DNA of 64,000 bases, taken from the NCBI RefSeq assembly GCF_003001675.1, contig NZ_PVYW01000014.1:62001-126000 (forward strand), read 5' to 3'. Below are positions 1-8,235 of the stretch, one piece after another. The notes under the pieces were generated by a model. The model did no database searches. It was not told the DNA's origin and worked only from the letters and a program-made list of their open reading frames with translations. Position 1 is the first letter of the stretch. Each line of letters opens with the position of its first letter. The stretch is from Cohnella sp. SGD-V74. GTDB taxonomy: Bacteria > Bacillota > Bacilli > Paenibacillales > Paenibacillaceae. The position numbers and the translations under genes were made by a program.

Positions 1-699
1 GAGCGCCCGCGGCTCGTACGCTTCGACGATGCCTCTCAGGCGGCCGTCGAGCGTCTCCGAGCGCAGCAAATAGCTGATTGTCCGCTCGTCCAGGCGCAGC
101 GCCGTCTTCAGCTTCGGCCGAACCTGTCCGCCCCCGCCTCCGTACGGCTCTTCCGGTTCGAGCAGCAGGTCCCGCACCCTTCCGCCGCCTCTTAGCAGCG
201 CCCTGGCCTCGGAAACCTCATCTTCCGAATCGCAAAGAAAACGATACGCGAAATCCGGCGTCGGCGCCTTGCACGTAATGTCATCGTTGAAGTACGCATA
301 CCATTTCTCGTATTTCCGGCTCGTTTCCGCGGCAAGGCAGAGCACGACGAGGCGTCGCTCCCACACGGTAAGGCGAAGCCTTGCGCACAGCAGCGACAGC
401 GGCAGCTCCACGCCGGCGCGTAGGGAAGCCTCGGCGGCAAGCGCGATCTCCCTCTCGTGCGCCCGGCGATCGTGAACGTAACGCAGCCACGCTTCCGGCG
501 GCGCTTCCGTTTCGCCCGGCTCCGGCTCCATCAGTTCCTCCGCGGTGACGACGAGCCCCCTCGGGCCGATCAGCGGCTGCGCGAACGGATTGCCCCCGCC
601 CAGCTCCAGCAGCATCAGCAGCCCCGCGTCCAGCCATGCCAGCTCGGCGGCCAAATGATCTTGCGCATTCAGAAACGGTTCAACTTGTGCCACTTCCAC
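1..699 (-). CDS. AAA+ ATPase, winged-helix N-terminal part (partial, runs off window)
   Basis: The first 233 codons of a gene that continues beyond base 1. The start is GTG at 699, preceded by a GGGAGGA ribosome binding site six bases upstream; no ATG fits. The visible part resembles the N-terminal region of large AAA+ ATPases of the winged-helix type: a leader rich in Leu (about residues 10-35), then a segment with the pattern LRLTVWERRLVVLCLA followed by RKYEKWYAYFNDD (about residues 115-150), which in this family precedes the ATPase core. Walker motifs would lie outside the window. ATPases of this type occur alone and also as the Afp15/PVC15-like component of extracellular contractile injection systems, so the genes beyond the window edge decide which. 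It lies 148 bases downstream of the PP2C phosphatase gene on the same strand and may be co-transcribed. Family assignment is by remembered motif, so moderate confidence. Confidence 0.6.
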   Translation of the reverse strand, partial: MEVAQVEPFLNAQDHLAAELAWLDAGLLMLLELGGGNPFAQPLIGPRGLVVTAEELMEPEPGETEAPPEAWLRYVHDRRAHEREIALAAEASLRAGVELPLSLLCARLRLTVWERRLVVLCLAAETSRKYEKWYAYFNDDITCKAPTPDFAYRFLCDSEDEVSEARALLRGGGRVRDLLLEPEEPYGGGGGQVRPKLKTALRLDERTISYLLRSETLDGRLRGIVEAYEPRAL

Positions 700-743
700 C
701 TAGTTCCTCCCTCGCCATCACACTCACCCTTGGGCGCGGCACA

Positions 744-823
744 TTAAGCTCGCCCCACGCGCTTATCCGCCGGCCACCAGCCCCGCGCACCACTTTAAGC
801 TCGTCCGGCACGCCTATCCGCCC
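744..823. repeat. Two-copy degenerate direct repeat, 51 bp period
   Basis: The string TTAAGCTCG occurs at 744 and 795, each time followed by a related tail ending in TATCCGCC. It fills most of the gap between the AAA+ gene start and the phosphatase stop. The period is like that of the other intergenic arrays of this window, although the sequence differs. Confidence 0.4.
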
Positions 824-847
824 TTCATCACATCATCGTCCCGCCGC

Positions 848-2209
848 CTAACGACGCATCAAAGTCAGCACCGCAATGTCGTCCGACTGCGGCGCCCCGT
901 CCGCGAACATGAAAACATGCATAAGCAGCGCGTCGATCGTCTCGGCGCTGGACATGCCCGGCGTCATCTCGAGAAACTCCCGCAGCCGCTCGGACGAATA
1001 CTGCTCCTGCGCCGCGTTCTCTGCCTCCGTAATGCCGTCGGTGTACAGCAGCAGCCGGTCTCCCGGCTCCAGCGACAGGCGCCCGTCGTGGTAGACGGCG
1101 TCCTCCATCGCGGCGAGCGGCAGACTCTTTCTCAGCTTCACCGGCTCGATCGCGCCGCTGGCGCGCACGACGTACGGCGTACAGTGGCCGCCTTCGCTCA
1201 TGACCAGTTCGCCAGTGGAGCACGTATACACGCCGCAGACGATCGTCGCGAATACGAGCGGATTGTCGCGCGCCAGCTCGTCGTTGACCATCGTCAGCAG
1301 CTCGCCGGGCGACAGGCCCGGGCCCATTTTCCCCTTCAGCAGCGTCAGCGTGACCGCCATGAACAGCGCAGCCGGAATGCCCTTGTCCGAAACGTCGCCA
1401 AGCGCGAAGAACAGATGGTCGTCGTCGATCTTGAAGAAATTATAGAAGTCTCCCCCGACTTCCTTGGCCGACTTGAGCAGCGCGCAGACGTCGTAAGGCT
1501 CGTACGCCGAAGGCATCGTCCGGGGCAGGAAGCTCATCTGGATCGTGCCCGCCACCTGCAGCTCGCTCTCCAGCCGCTCCTTGATCGCCGTCGTCGACTG
1601 CAGCTCCGCGAGCGACTCCTCGACCTTGGCGTACAGCCTCGCGTTCTCCAAGGAGACCGCCATCGGACGGGCTACCTGTTCGAGCAGCAGCCGGTCGCGG
1701 GTCGTGAACTTGCCGCCCTTCTTATTGATGACCTGCAGCACGCCCTCGACCTTGTCGCGGTTGACGATCGGCACCGTCAGCAAATTGCGGGTTTCGAACC
1801 CGGTTCGCTCCGCGACCCGATTGGACCAGCGCGGATCGTTCTTCGTATCGTTGACGACAAGGCTCTGCCCGCTCTGCGCCACGCGCCCGGCAATGCCTTC
1901 GCCGGGCTTCAGCCGGATCTCGCGAACCTCCGCGCCCTTCTCTCCCTGGGCGAGCTCGAAAAACAGCTCGTCCGTCTCGGGGTCGACGAGCAGCACCGAA
2001 GCCGCTTCCACCGGAAGCACCTGCTTGGCCGTATTCATAATGAGTTCCATCTGTTCCCTGCGCTTCAGCGTCGAATTGAGCTGCATGCTGATCTCCAGCA
2101 GCGCTTTCATTCGGCGAAAACGCATCCGCAGCACCGCATACAGCGCTCCCGCTCCGGCCGCCGCCCCGACAAGCGCACCGGCTCCCGCGGCTACCCATTG
2201 TCCATCCAT
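848..2209 (-). CDS. GAF-domain PP2C (RsbU/SpoIIE-type) serine phosphatase
   Basis: 453 residues. An N-terminal membrane helix (about 8-28) is followed by a GAF sensor domain (about 50-195), a short coiled coil (about 190-225) and an SpoIIE/RsbU-type PP2C phosphatase domain (about 235-450). Metal-binding acidic motifs are present: VGGDFYN, GDVSDKG, LLLYTDGITEA and the terminal DDIAVL. Enzymes of this class dephosphorylate a STAS-domain anti-sigma antagonist in response to a signal. The substrate is probably the STAS protein encoded 40 bases upstream (2250-2588), with the RsbW-like kinase gene before that. The start has an AGGGG site seven bases upstream. The membrane anchor plus GAF domain suggests a small-molecule or redox input near the membrane; the ligand cannot be told. 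Confidence 0.9.
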   Translation of the reverse strand: MDGQWVAAGAGALVGAAAGAGALYAVLRMRFRRMKALLEISMQLNSTLKRREQMELIMNTAKQVLPVEAASVLLVDPETDELFFELAQGEKGAEVREIRLKPGEGIAGRVAQSGQSLVVNDTKNDPRWSNRVAERTGFETRNLLTVPIVNRDKVEGVLQVINKKGGKFTTRDRLLLEQVARPMAVSLENARLYAKVEESLAELQSTTAIKERLESELQVAGTIQMSFLPRTMPSAYEPYDVCALLKSAKEVGGDFYNFFKIDDDHLFFALGDVSDKGIPAALFMAVTLTLLKGKMGPGLSPGELLTMVNDELARDNPLVFATIVCGVYTCSTGELVMSEGGHCTPYVVRASGAIEPVKLRKSLPLAAMEDAVYHDGRLSLEPGDRLLLYTDGITEAENAAQEQYSSERLREFLEMTPGMSSAETIDALLMHVFMFADGAPQSDDIAVLTLMRR

Positions 2210-2249
2210 GCGTTCCCCTACTTTCGCCGGTTCGCGGCAAGCGCGCGGC

Positions 2250-2588
2250 TTAAGCTTTTAATCGTTCAAGCGCCTCTTCCGTCGAATCCGCCGTTTCCAG
2301 AATGCTCAGGAAGCCCGACATCTCGAACACGTCGCGCACTTGTTCATTCATGCTGGCGCAGATGAGCTTACCTTGCATGCTTCTGACCTTTTTCGCCGCC
2401 ACGAGCACGACGCGCAGCCCCGCGCTGCTTATGTATTGCATGGCCGAGAAATCAAATACGAAACGGGTGTTGCCCTCCGCGGTCAAAGCGAGGAAAGAAG
2501 CTTCCGCCGTCTGCGCGTGCTGGCCGTCCAACCGACCCTCTATGCTCATAATGGCCGCGCCTTCGCGCTGCGTCGTTACGATAATCAT
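2250..2588 (-). CDS. STAS-domain anti-sigma factor antagonist
   Basis: 112 residues, a complete single STAS domain. The conserved loop YISSAGLR (around residues 51-58) carries the serine that RsbW-type kinases phosphorylate and RsbU-type phosphatases restore. The protein would switch partners with the RsbW-like ATPase encoded just upstream. The start has a strong GGGAGGA site. It sits between the kinase (2654-3088) and phosphatase (848-2209) genes, so all three components of one switch are adjacent. No sigma factor gene is nearby, so the output could be a sigma factor elsewhere or a non-sigma target. Confidence 0.92.
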   Translation of the reverse strand: MIIVTTQREGAAIMSIEGRLDGQHAQTAEASFLALTAEGNTRFVFDFSAMQYISSAGLRVVLVAAKKVRSMQGKLICASMNEQVRDVFEMSGFLSILETADSTEEALERLKA

Positions 2589-2653
2589 GGATAATCTCCT
2601 CCCGAATGCGTTGAACCGAACCGTTCTCCTGTGGCGAAAGCCGGTCCGCGATG

Positions 2654-3088
2654 TCAGATCGTTTTGCGAAGAATGACTAGATTGCCCGTATCCGTGCGCT
2701 CGTAGATGAACTCGTTCATCAGCCTTTTCGCGAAGAAAATGCCCAGTCCCCCGACCGTCCGCTCTTCCAGGTCCAGCGACAGGTCCGGTTCCTTGAACTC
2801 CAGCGGGTTAAAAGGCACTCCCTCGTCCTCCAGCCTGATCTCGACGACGGCCGGAAGCGATTGCACGGACAGCGTAATGACATGCCGCCCGCCTTGCGGG
2901 AATCCGTAATTGATCGTGTTGGTCAGCAGTTCCTCGCAGCTGAGCGTCATGTCGAATTTCAAGCGGTCGGGCCAATTCGAGCGCACGCCAATCTCCTCGA
3001 AAAACGCATGCAAGCGCTCCAGCTCGTCCAACCGGTTGTCCAGCCGAATGACCGCCTCTTCCGTACGGTCTTCTTCCTTGTCCGTCAT
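2654..3088 (-). CDS. RsbW-like serine kinase / anti-sigma factor (HATPase_c_2)
   Basis: 144 residues from the preferred ATG at 3088 (GGGGGTGG just upstream); an ATG at 3163 would add 25 residues without a clear ribosome site. It is a single GHKL ATPase domain: N-box EELLTNTINYGFP, G1 box DEGVPFNPL and G2 box GGLGIFFAKRLM. RsbW/SpoIIAB-like proteins phosphorylate a STAS antagonist and hold a sigma factor inactive. First gene of the minus-strand set kinase-STAS-phosphatase. The exact client is unknown. Confidence 0.85.
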   Translation of the reverse strand: MTDKEEDRTEEAVIRLDNRLDELERLHAFFEEIGVRSNWPDRLKFDMTLSCEELLTNTINYGFPQGGRHVITLSVQSLPAVVEIRLEDEGVPFNPLEFKEPDLSLDLEERTVGGLGIFFAKRLMNEFIYERTDTGNLVILRKTI

Positions 3089-3225
3089 TACGCCACCCCC
3101 GCTCCCGTTCGCCAGCGTTCGAGTTTTTTCCGCTTTATCCATCATATCATATCGACATGGCATTTTAATGCAGTTTTTGATGAAACATGAGCCGAGACGG
3201 AAGAAAAACTGACGCGGAGAAAAAG

Positions 3226-3263
3226 AGAGAGCAGCGATCGGCGTGCGGCCTTCGCTGCTCTCT
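3226..3263 (-). terminator. Rho-independent terminator after hrpB
   Basis: Perfect 10 bp stem (3227-3236 with 3253-3262; GAGAGCAGCG and its complement). On the minus strand a T-rich tract follows directly. Position is 60 bases beyond the hrpB stop codon. Confidence 0.8.
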
Positions 3264-3324
3264 TCGCGTTGAACGCGGAGTTACGTTGGACGAAAAACGG
3301 AAACGTTCGAGGAAGCCCCATTCG

Positions 3325-5829
3325 CTACTGCCGGGGCCGGACGCGCCGGGTCGCTTCCGCTTCGAGCGGGTTGTCCGGCCAGTAGTGCTTCGGGTAGCGC
3401 CCCTTCAAGTCTTTACGCACCTCGAAATAAGCGTTGCTCCAGAAGCTCGCCAAATCCCGCGTCACCTGGACGGGCCGCTGCGCCGGCGACAGCAGATGAA
3501 GCGTCAGCGGCACGCGTCCGCCCGCGATGCGCGGCGTCTCCGGCAGACCGAACAGTTCCTGCAGCCGCACCGCCACGAACGGCGCGTCGGGATCGCCGTA
3601 GTCGATCGGAATGCGCGAGCCGCTTGGCACCGTCCAATGCGTCGGCGCTTCCTCGTCCAGGCGGCGCCGACGCTCCCACGGCAGCATCGCCTCCAACAGC
3701 TCCTTCACGTTCAGCCGCTGCAGATCGCTCCGGCTTTTCATCCCTTCGGCGTAGCCCGCCAGCCAATCCTCCAGCGTCGCCAGCAGCGCCTCGTCGGACA
3801 GATCCGGCCATGAATCGTCGTGACGGCGCGCGAACGACGCCCGCTCCTGGAACTGGCGAGCCGCCTTCGTCCACGGCAGCATCTCCAGCCCTTCAGAGCG
3901 TATCCCCTCCAACAGCGCTTGCAGCCGTTTCTCCTCCGACAGCTTGCCGATCGGCTTCTCTTCCAGCACGATCGCGCCCAGCTTCCGGCGTTCACGCCCG
4001 CGAACCGCCTTGGCCTCGGCGTCCCAGAAGACGTCCGATTCGACGGCGAACGCCTCCGGCGCGTTCGCGGCGAGGCGATCCGCCGACACCGGAGCGGCAA
4101 GCCGGATGCGACTGTCCGCCCCCGCGTCGTCGACGTCGGCGACGACGATCCACGGCTCCAGCGCCAGCGCTTGCCCCGGAGCGAACTGCGCGCCGCGTCC
4201 GCCGCTGAGCAGGTACTTGCCGCTGTCCCTCCGGCGACCGATGCGGTCGGGGTACGCAAAGGCGAGCAGCAGACCGCAATCGTCCGCCCGCTCTGCGCCT
4301 TCATCAGACGCCCCTGCTCCCAGCTCCCGCCGCAATCTCCGAGCCTCCTCCGCCAGCCGTCTCCGCGCTCCCTCGTCCGCGGCGTACGCTCCGTAGCCGC
4401 GCAGCGCCTCGATTCTGGCCCGCAAATCCGCCGTCGGCGCTTGTCCGCCGGAATACCGCAGCAGATCGCGCTCTCCGAGCACGACGGCCATTTCGCACGC
4501 CAGCCCGCCCAGTCCAAGCGGCTGCGCGCGAAGCAGCATGTGGGCGATTCGGGGATGCTTGCCCAGCTCGGCCATTTTGCGGCCGTGCACCGTAACCTTC
4601 CCGCCGTCCGCCTCCAACGCCCCCAATTGGACCAACAGCTCGCGGGCTTGCTGTACGGCCGGCGCGGGAGGCGCGTCCAGCCAGCTTAGCTCCCCCGGGT
4701 CGCCGACTCCCCATACGCCCAGCTCCAGCAGCAGCGGCGCCAGATCCGCCTCCGCAATTTCAGGCAAGCTGCGGGGCGGCAAGGCCGACTGCTGCTCGGC
4801 GCTCCACAACCGGTAGCACGTCCCCGGGCGAAGTCTCCCCGCGCGCCCCCTGCGTTGGTCCGCGGATGCCGCGGACACCGTAACGGTGTCCAGCCTCGAC
4901 ATGCCCGTGCGCGGCGAAAATCGGGACACGCGCATCAGCCCGCTGTCGATAACGACCGTTACGCCCTCCACCGTCAAGCTTGTCTCCGCCACGGAAGTCG
5001 CCAGCACGATTTTCCGCTCCCCCTCGGGAAGCGGAGCAAGCGCCCTGTCCTGCTCCTCCGGCGACAGGCTTCCGTGCAGAGGCAGCACGCGAGCGCCCAG
5101 CGCCGAGCCGCGCAGCCTCTCCCTCAGCAGCGCTTCCGCCGTCCGGATTTCCCCGACGCCCGGCAGAAACGCCAGCACGTCCCCTTCGTGCGCGCGCAGC
5201 GCATCGAGCGCCGCCCGGGCGACCGCTTCTTCCGCTTTCTCTCCGGCCGGCCTCGGCCGGTACACGGTGTCCACCGGGAAGCTCCGTCCGGCGCTGCGCA
5301 CGATCGGCGCATCTCCGAGCAGCTCCGACACCGGCTCCGCTTCGAGCGTCGCGCTCATGACGAGCAGCTTCAGGTCTTCCCGCAGCAGCGCCTGCGATTG
5401 CAGGCTGAGCGCCAGGCCCAAGTCCGCCTGCAGGCTTCTCTCGTGATACTCGTCGAAAATAACGAGCCCTACGCCTTCCAGCGCAGGGTCCGACTGAAGC
5501 ATCCGGGTCAGCACGCCTTCCGTCACGACTTCAATCCGCGTGCCCTCGCCGACCTTCGTGTCCATTTTCACCCGATAGCCGACCGTCCCGCCGACTGGCT
5601 CCCCCAGCGCCCGCGCCATATAGGCGGCCGAGCTTCTGGCCGCGAGCCTGCGAGGCTCCAGCATGACGATTTTGCGGCCTTGCAGCCAGCTTTCTCCGAG
5701 CAGGGCGAGCGGCACCCGCGTCGTCTTCCCCGCTCCCGGTTCGGCGATCAGCACAGCATTGTTCCGTTCGGCGAGCGCCCGCTGTAGTTCCGGCAGCGCA
5801 TCATCTATAGGTAAAGGCGAATAAGACAT
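3325..5829 (-). CDS. hrpB: ATP-dependent helicase HrpB
   Basis: 834 residues from ATG 5829, which has AAGGAG upstream and gives the family-typical start MSYSPLPIDDALPEL; an ATG at 5856 has no ribosome site. DEAH/RHA-type superfamily 2 helicase. Order: helicase domain 1 with Walker A GAGKTTRVPL (about 35-45), DEYHERS box (about 125) and SATLEAEP motif; helicase domain 2 with the ATSVAETSLT and QRRGRAGR motifs (about 280-330); HA2 domain; HrpB-specific C-terminal region ending in KHYWPDNPL. HrpB motif II is usually DEFH; here it is DEYH, a conservative change. Length is normal. Cellular role in bacteria is poorly defined. It is transcribed alone and ends at a strong terminator. Confidence 0.95.
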   Translation of the reverse strand: MSYSPLPIDDALPELQRALAERNNAVLIAEPGAGKTTRVPLALLGESWLQGRKIVMLEPRRLAARSSAAYMARALGEPVGGTVGYRVKMDTKVGEGTRIEVVTEGVLTRMLQSDPALEGVGLVIFDEYHERSLQADLGLALSLQSQALLREDLKLLVMSATLEAEPVSELLGDAPIVRSAGRSFPVDTVYRPRPAGEKAEEAVARAALDALRAHEGDVLAFLPGVGEIRTAEALLRERLRGSALGARVLPLHGSLSPEEQDRALAPLPEGERKIVLATSVAETSLTVEGVTVVIDSGLMRVSRFSPRTGMSRLDTVTVSAASADQRRGRAGRLRPGTCYRLWSAEQQSALPPRSLPEIAEADLAPLLLELGVWGVGDPGELSWLDAPPAPAVQQARELLVQLGALEADGGKVTVHGRKMAELGKHPRIAHMLLRAQPLGLGGLACEMAVVLGERDLLRYSGGQAPTADLRARIEALRGYGAYAADEGARRRLAEEARRLRRELGAGASDEGAERADDCGLLLAFAYPDRIGRRRDSGKYLLSGGRGAQFAPGQALALEPWIVVADVDDAGADSRIRLAAPVSADRLAANAPEAFAVESDVFWDAEAKAVRGRERRKLGAIVLEEKPIGKLSEEKRLQALLEGIRSEGLEMLPWTKAARQFQERASFARRHDDSWPDLSDEALLATLEDWLAGYAEGMKSRSDLQRLNVKELLEAMLPWERRRRLDEEAPTHWTVPSGSRIPIDYGDPDAPFVAVRLQELFGLPETPRIAGGRVPLTLHLLSPAQRPVQVTRDLASFWSNAYFEVRKDLKGRYPKHYWPDNPLEAEATRRVRPRQ

Positions 5830-5911
5830 CACGCCCGATTGCTCCTTCCGCTCCATGGCAAGCTCGAATCTCTTATCGTTGACAGCTTACCACTTTCGGA
5901 AGCGATGCGAA

Positions 5912-6133
5912 ACGGGGCTGTCCCATAAGAAAGCAAGGTCATACGAAGTGATTATCGATGGATGGTGCTGTACGTGCATCTATCTCCTTCCGATGCTATA
6001 CGATCCTAAAATTTGAAATGGTAAACCCGTAACAGGGTAATTTTAGGACCGTATGAGGCAGTCTCCAGGAGATAGATGCACTTTGCACTTCATCGATAAT
6101 CTTGTACGACCCCACTTGTGGGGACAGCCCCGT
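5912..6133. mobile_element. MITE-like imperfect palindrome with 14 bp terminal inverted repeats
   Basis: The ends are inverted copies: ACGGGGCTGTCCC (5912-5924) and its complement (6121-6133), extending imperfectly through AYAAG. Further inward the two halves match in blocks: GATTATCGATG, TGCATCTATCTCC and ATACGRTCCTAAAATT on the left have inverted partners on the right, so the whole ~220 bp could fold as one interrupted hairpin. No ORF of note lies inside. GGGGCTGTCCC-type ends are like those I recall for IS1182/IS4-type elements of Paenibacillaceae, so it is probably a non-autonomous derivative. It lies between hrpB and a DUF4183 gene. Confidence 0.75.
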
Positions 6134-6141
6134 CTGGCGAA

Positions 6142-6525
6142 TTACGTCGTGATCGTCACCGTCGTCTCCGGATCGAGGTTGACGATTTCCAGCACGATCG
6201 GCGTATTCTCGTCCAAATCGATCGACTCTCCGTCTTCCGGAGTCAACGTCAACGTCGACGTCGAAAGAGTGATCAAGCCGTCCATTTGCGGCACGCCGTT
6301 AATGTACACCGTTCTGTAGCCGTTGTCCGCGGCGACCGCCTCGAAAGCGGTGGCTGCTACCCCCGCGTCCGTAAAGAAGCTTGTGGCCGCCAGCGCGAGC
6401 GGAGCCGCGTTCGTGACCGTAACGGGAGCAGGCACAACATAGAAGTATTTCGAAACTGCGGGATTGGCCGTCGTCTCCGCTTCGGCTTCGACCGTGATCG
6501 CGATATTGAATATCGTAAGAGGCAT
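6142..6525 (-). CDS. DUF4183 domain protein
   Basis: 127 residues from ATG 6525 (GGGGGAG seven bases upstream); the frame is open further upstream but without a ribosome site. Matches the pattern of DUF4183: KYFYVVPAP near residue 25, then FFTDAG, then the hallmark YINGVPQMDGLITL and a beta-rich acidic tail. No signal peptide, no Cys. DUF4183 proteins are small, beta-rich and common in spore-forming Bacillales; some are thought to belong to spore or surface layers, but the function is not established. The next gene upstream (6647-7120) is of the same family. Confidence 0.8.
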   Translation of the reverse strand: MPLTIFNIAITVEAEAETTANPAVSKYFYVVPAPVTVTNAAPLALAATSFFTDAGVAATAFEAVAADNGYRTVYINGVPQMDGLITLSTSTLTLTPEDGESIDLDENTPIVLEIVNLDPETTVTITT

Positions 6526-6646
6526 GGCATTCTCCCCCTTTCCCCGGCTGGGTCGGACTGGACTTCCCGGTTCGTACCGGAAGTCCTTATAGCTTATGTC
6601 CGAAACCTGCCGTTGCAAGGGCTAATCCTGCCGACATCCCCCCATT

Positions 6647-7120
6647 TCACCCTGCCTCCGCGCGAAATCTCACCGTCTCCAGCACGATCGCCGTTCCCGC
6701 CTTCAACGTCTGCCCCGTCGCGACGATCGAGACGGCGCCCGGAACCACGCGGTACAGCTTGCCCTGCTGCATAACGCCGTTGACGTACAGGTTGTAGTAC
6801 CCCTGCTCTCCGGCAATCGGCAGCTCGGTCGACGGAGCTCCGTCGTCGTTCACGAAAGCGGTCGCCGGAATCGCAACCTCTGCGCGGAAGTCCAAATCCG
6901 CGGGCAATACGTGAAAATGCCGCGTAACGGCCGGAAACACGCTTACGGGTCGGACGCGAACCTCGGCCGCGCCCCGCCTGCGGTTTCGCGAACGGCGGCC
7001 GGCGCGCGTTCCTCCGCGCTTCGTTCTGTTCGCCGATCGGCGGCGCTTGACGCAGCGGCAGCACTTGCAGCATCGCTTTCGCCGTCTGACGCACCTGGAC
7101 AGCTTCCCTCGCTTGCGCAC
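6647..7120 (-). CDS. DUF4183 domain protein with basic, Cys-clustered N terminus
   Basis: 157 residues from GTG 7120, chosen because AAGGGAGGG lies nine bases upstream; the frame is open to a TTG at 7159 with no ribosome site. The C-terminal ~100 residues are a DUF4183 domain (HFHVLPADLDF, AFVNDDGAP, YYNLYVNGVMQQGKLY). The N-terminal ~50 residues are extremely Arg/Lys-rich and contain the cluster CCKCCRC, unlike the neighbouring family member. Such a segment could bind nucleic acid, cross-link through disulfides, or coordinate metal; none is shown. It is followed 121 bases later by the second DUF4183 gene on the same strand. Confidence 0.7.
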   Translation of the reverse strand: MRKRGKLSRCVRRRKRCCKCCRCVKRRRSANRTKRGGTRAGRRSRNRRRGAAEVRVRPVSVFPAVTRHFHVLPADLDFRAEVAIPATAFVNDDGAPSTELPIAGEQGYYNLYVNGVMQQGKLYRVVPGAVSIVATGQTLKAGTAIVLETVRFRAEAG

Positions 7121-7228
7121 GAGTCCGAACCCTCCCTTCCGAGTCCTTCTCTCGTTCAACTTATGCGAAGGGCGGAGCAGGGAGCCGGGCCATCGGCTAC
7201 GCGACGCTCGATTCTCCCGATCCGGGCG

Positions 7229-7299
7229 CTAGGACGTGTATGCAAACCCGCTCAGGGGCATCTCCCCTGCTGCGTCACTTTTGCTTGACGTACCCCCGG
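7229..7299 (-). mobile_element. Truncated copy of the ~160 bp MITE-like element
   Basis: About 71 bp that match one end of the elements at 41092-41248 and 48785-48950, in the opposite orientation: terminal CTAGGACGTGTATGCAAACC, then CTGCTGCGTCAC and TTGCTTGACGTACCCCCGG. The match stops abruptly ten bases before the stop codon of the ABC ATPase gene at 7309. The other half is missing. Confidence 0.75.
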
Positions 7300-7308
7300 G
7301 CGGCTTGG

Positions 7309-8232
7309 TTATCCGCGATTTCCTTCCGGCTCGTCCTCCGGTTTGGCGGCGGGCGCTTCCGGCGAGGTCAGCATAATTTTGCCGTCGGCCAGCTCCAGCT
7401 TGATTTTGTTCGAATCCTTGACTCCGATCGATTCCAGGTAGGCGGCCGGCACCTGAAGGCGGCCCGCCTTGTCCAGAATCGCGTACTCGACGTGGGAGTC
7501 CTCCTCCGACTGGGCGATGCCCAGCTCAAGCTCGGCCAGCTCTTCCGCGTAGGATTTGCGCCGAAGCATTTCCGAGGAAATTTTGCCGTCGCGGATCGCG
7601 ACGACCCGGTCGACCTTCCTCGCGAGCAGCGGGTCGTGCGTGACGATGACGACGGTAATGCCGATCGTCCGGTTGAGCTCGCGGAACAGATCGAGAATCT
7701 GGTCGGCCATCTTCGAATCGACCGAGCCGGTCGGCTCGTCGGCGAGCAGCAGCTTCGGATGGTTGGCCAGCGCGATGGCGATCGCCACCCGCTGCTGCTC
7801 CCCCCCGGACAGCTGATGCAGCTTGTTGTTCTTGCGGTGGGTCAGCCCGACCGCCTCGAGCAGCTCCAGCGCGCGGAGCCGCTTGCGCCTGCCCTTGAGC
7901 AGAATCGGAAGCTCCACGTTCTCCAGCGCGGTCAAGTACGGAATCAGATTGCGGGCGTTGTTCTGCCAGACGAAGCCGACGCTTTCCCGCTTGTAGCGCA
8001 CGAGATCCCGCTCGCTCATCTTCAGCATGTTCTTGCCGTCGATCTCCAGCTTGCCGGCCGTCGGCCGGTCCAGTCCGCCGAGCATATTCATCAGCGTCGA
8101 CTTGCCGCTGCCGCTGTTGCCGATAATCGCCATCAGCTCGCCGGCTTCAATCTGCAAGTCCAAGCCTTGCAGGGCGAACACTTCGAGATCGGCGGCTTTG
8201 TAGATTTTGACCAAACCTTCGCAAGTAATCAT
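7309..8232 (-). CDS. ABC transporter ATPase fused to C-terminal AbrB-like domain
   Basis: 307 residues. Residues 1-225 are a MacB/LolD-type ABC ATPase: Walker A GNSGSGKST, Q-loop WQNNARNLIP, signature LSGGEQQR, Walker B LLLADEPTGSVD and H-loop VTHD. Residues ~240-290 form a SpoVT/AbrB-like swapped-hairpin domain (AILDKAGRLQVPAAYLESIG), a fold normally used for DNA binding and dimerisation. The gene starts three bases after the permease gene (8236-11109) and is the last of a four-gene operon, so it probably energises that permease. The paralogue at 41793-42731 has the same fusion. Whether the extra domain binds DNA or only dimerises the ATPase is unknown. Confidence 0.9.
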   Translation of the reverse strand: MITCEGLVKIYKAADLEVFALQGLDLQIEAGELMAIIGNSGSGKSTLMNMLGGLDRPTAGKLEIDGKNMLKMSERDLVRYKRESVGFVWQNNARNLIPYLTALENVELPILLKGRRKRLRALELLEAVGLTHRKNNKLHQLSGGEQQRVAIAIALANHPKLLLADEPTGSVDSKMADQILDLFRELNRTIGITVVIVTHDPLLARKVDRVVAIRDGKISSEMLRRKSYAEELAELELGIAQSEEDSHVEYAILDKAGRLQVPAAYLESIGVKDSNKIKLELADGKIMLTSPEAPAAKPEDEPEGNRG

Positions 8233-8235
8233 CGG

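Noticed and set aside
917..2365. Long plus-strand frame opposite the PP2C phosphatase gene
   Set aside because: Arg/His/Leu-rich antisense shadow of a well-supported gene; no ribosome site and no recognisable domain.
6053..6319. Plus-strand frame inside the palindromic element and DUF4183 gene
   Set aside because: Overlaps the hairpin element and is antisense to the DUF4183 gene.
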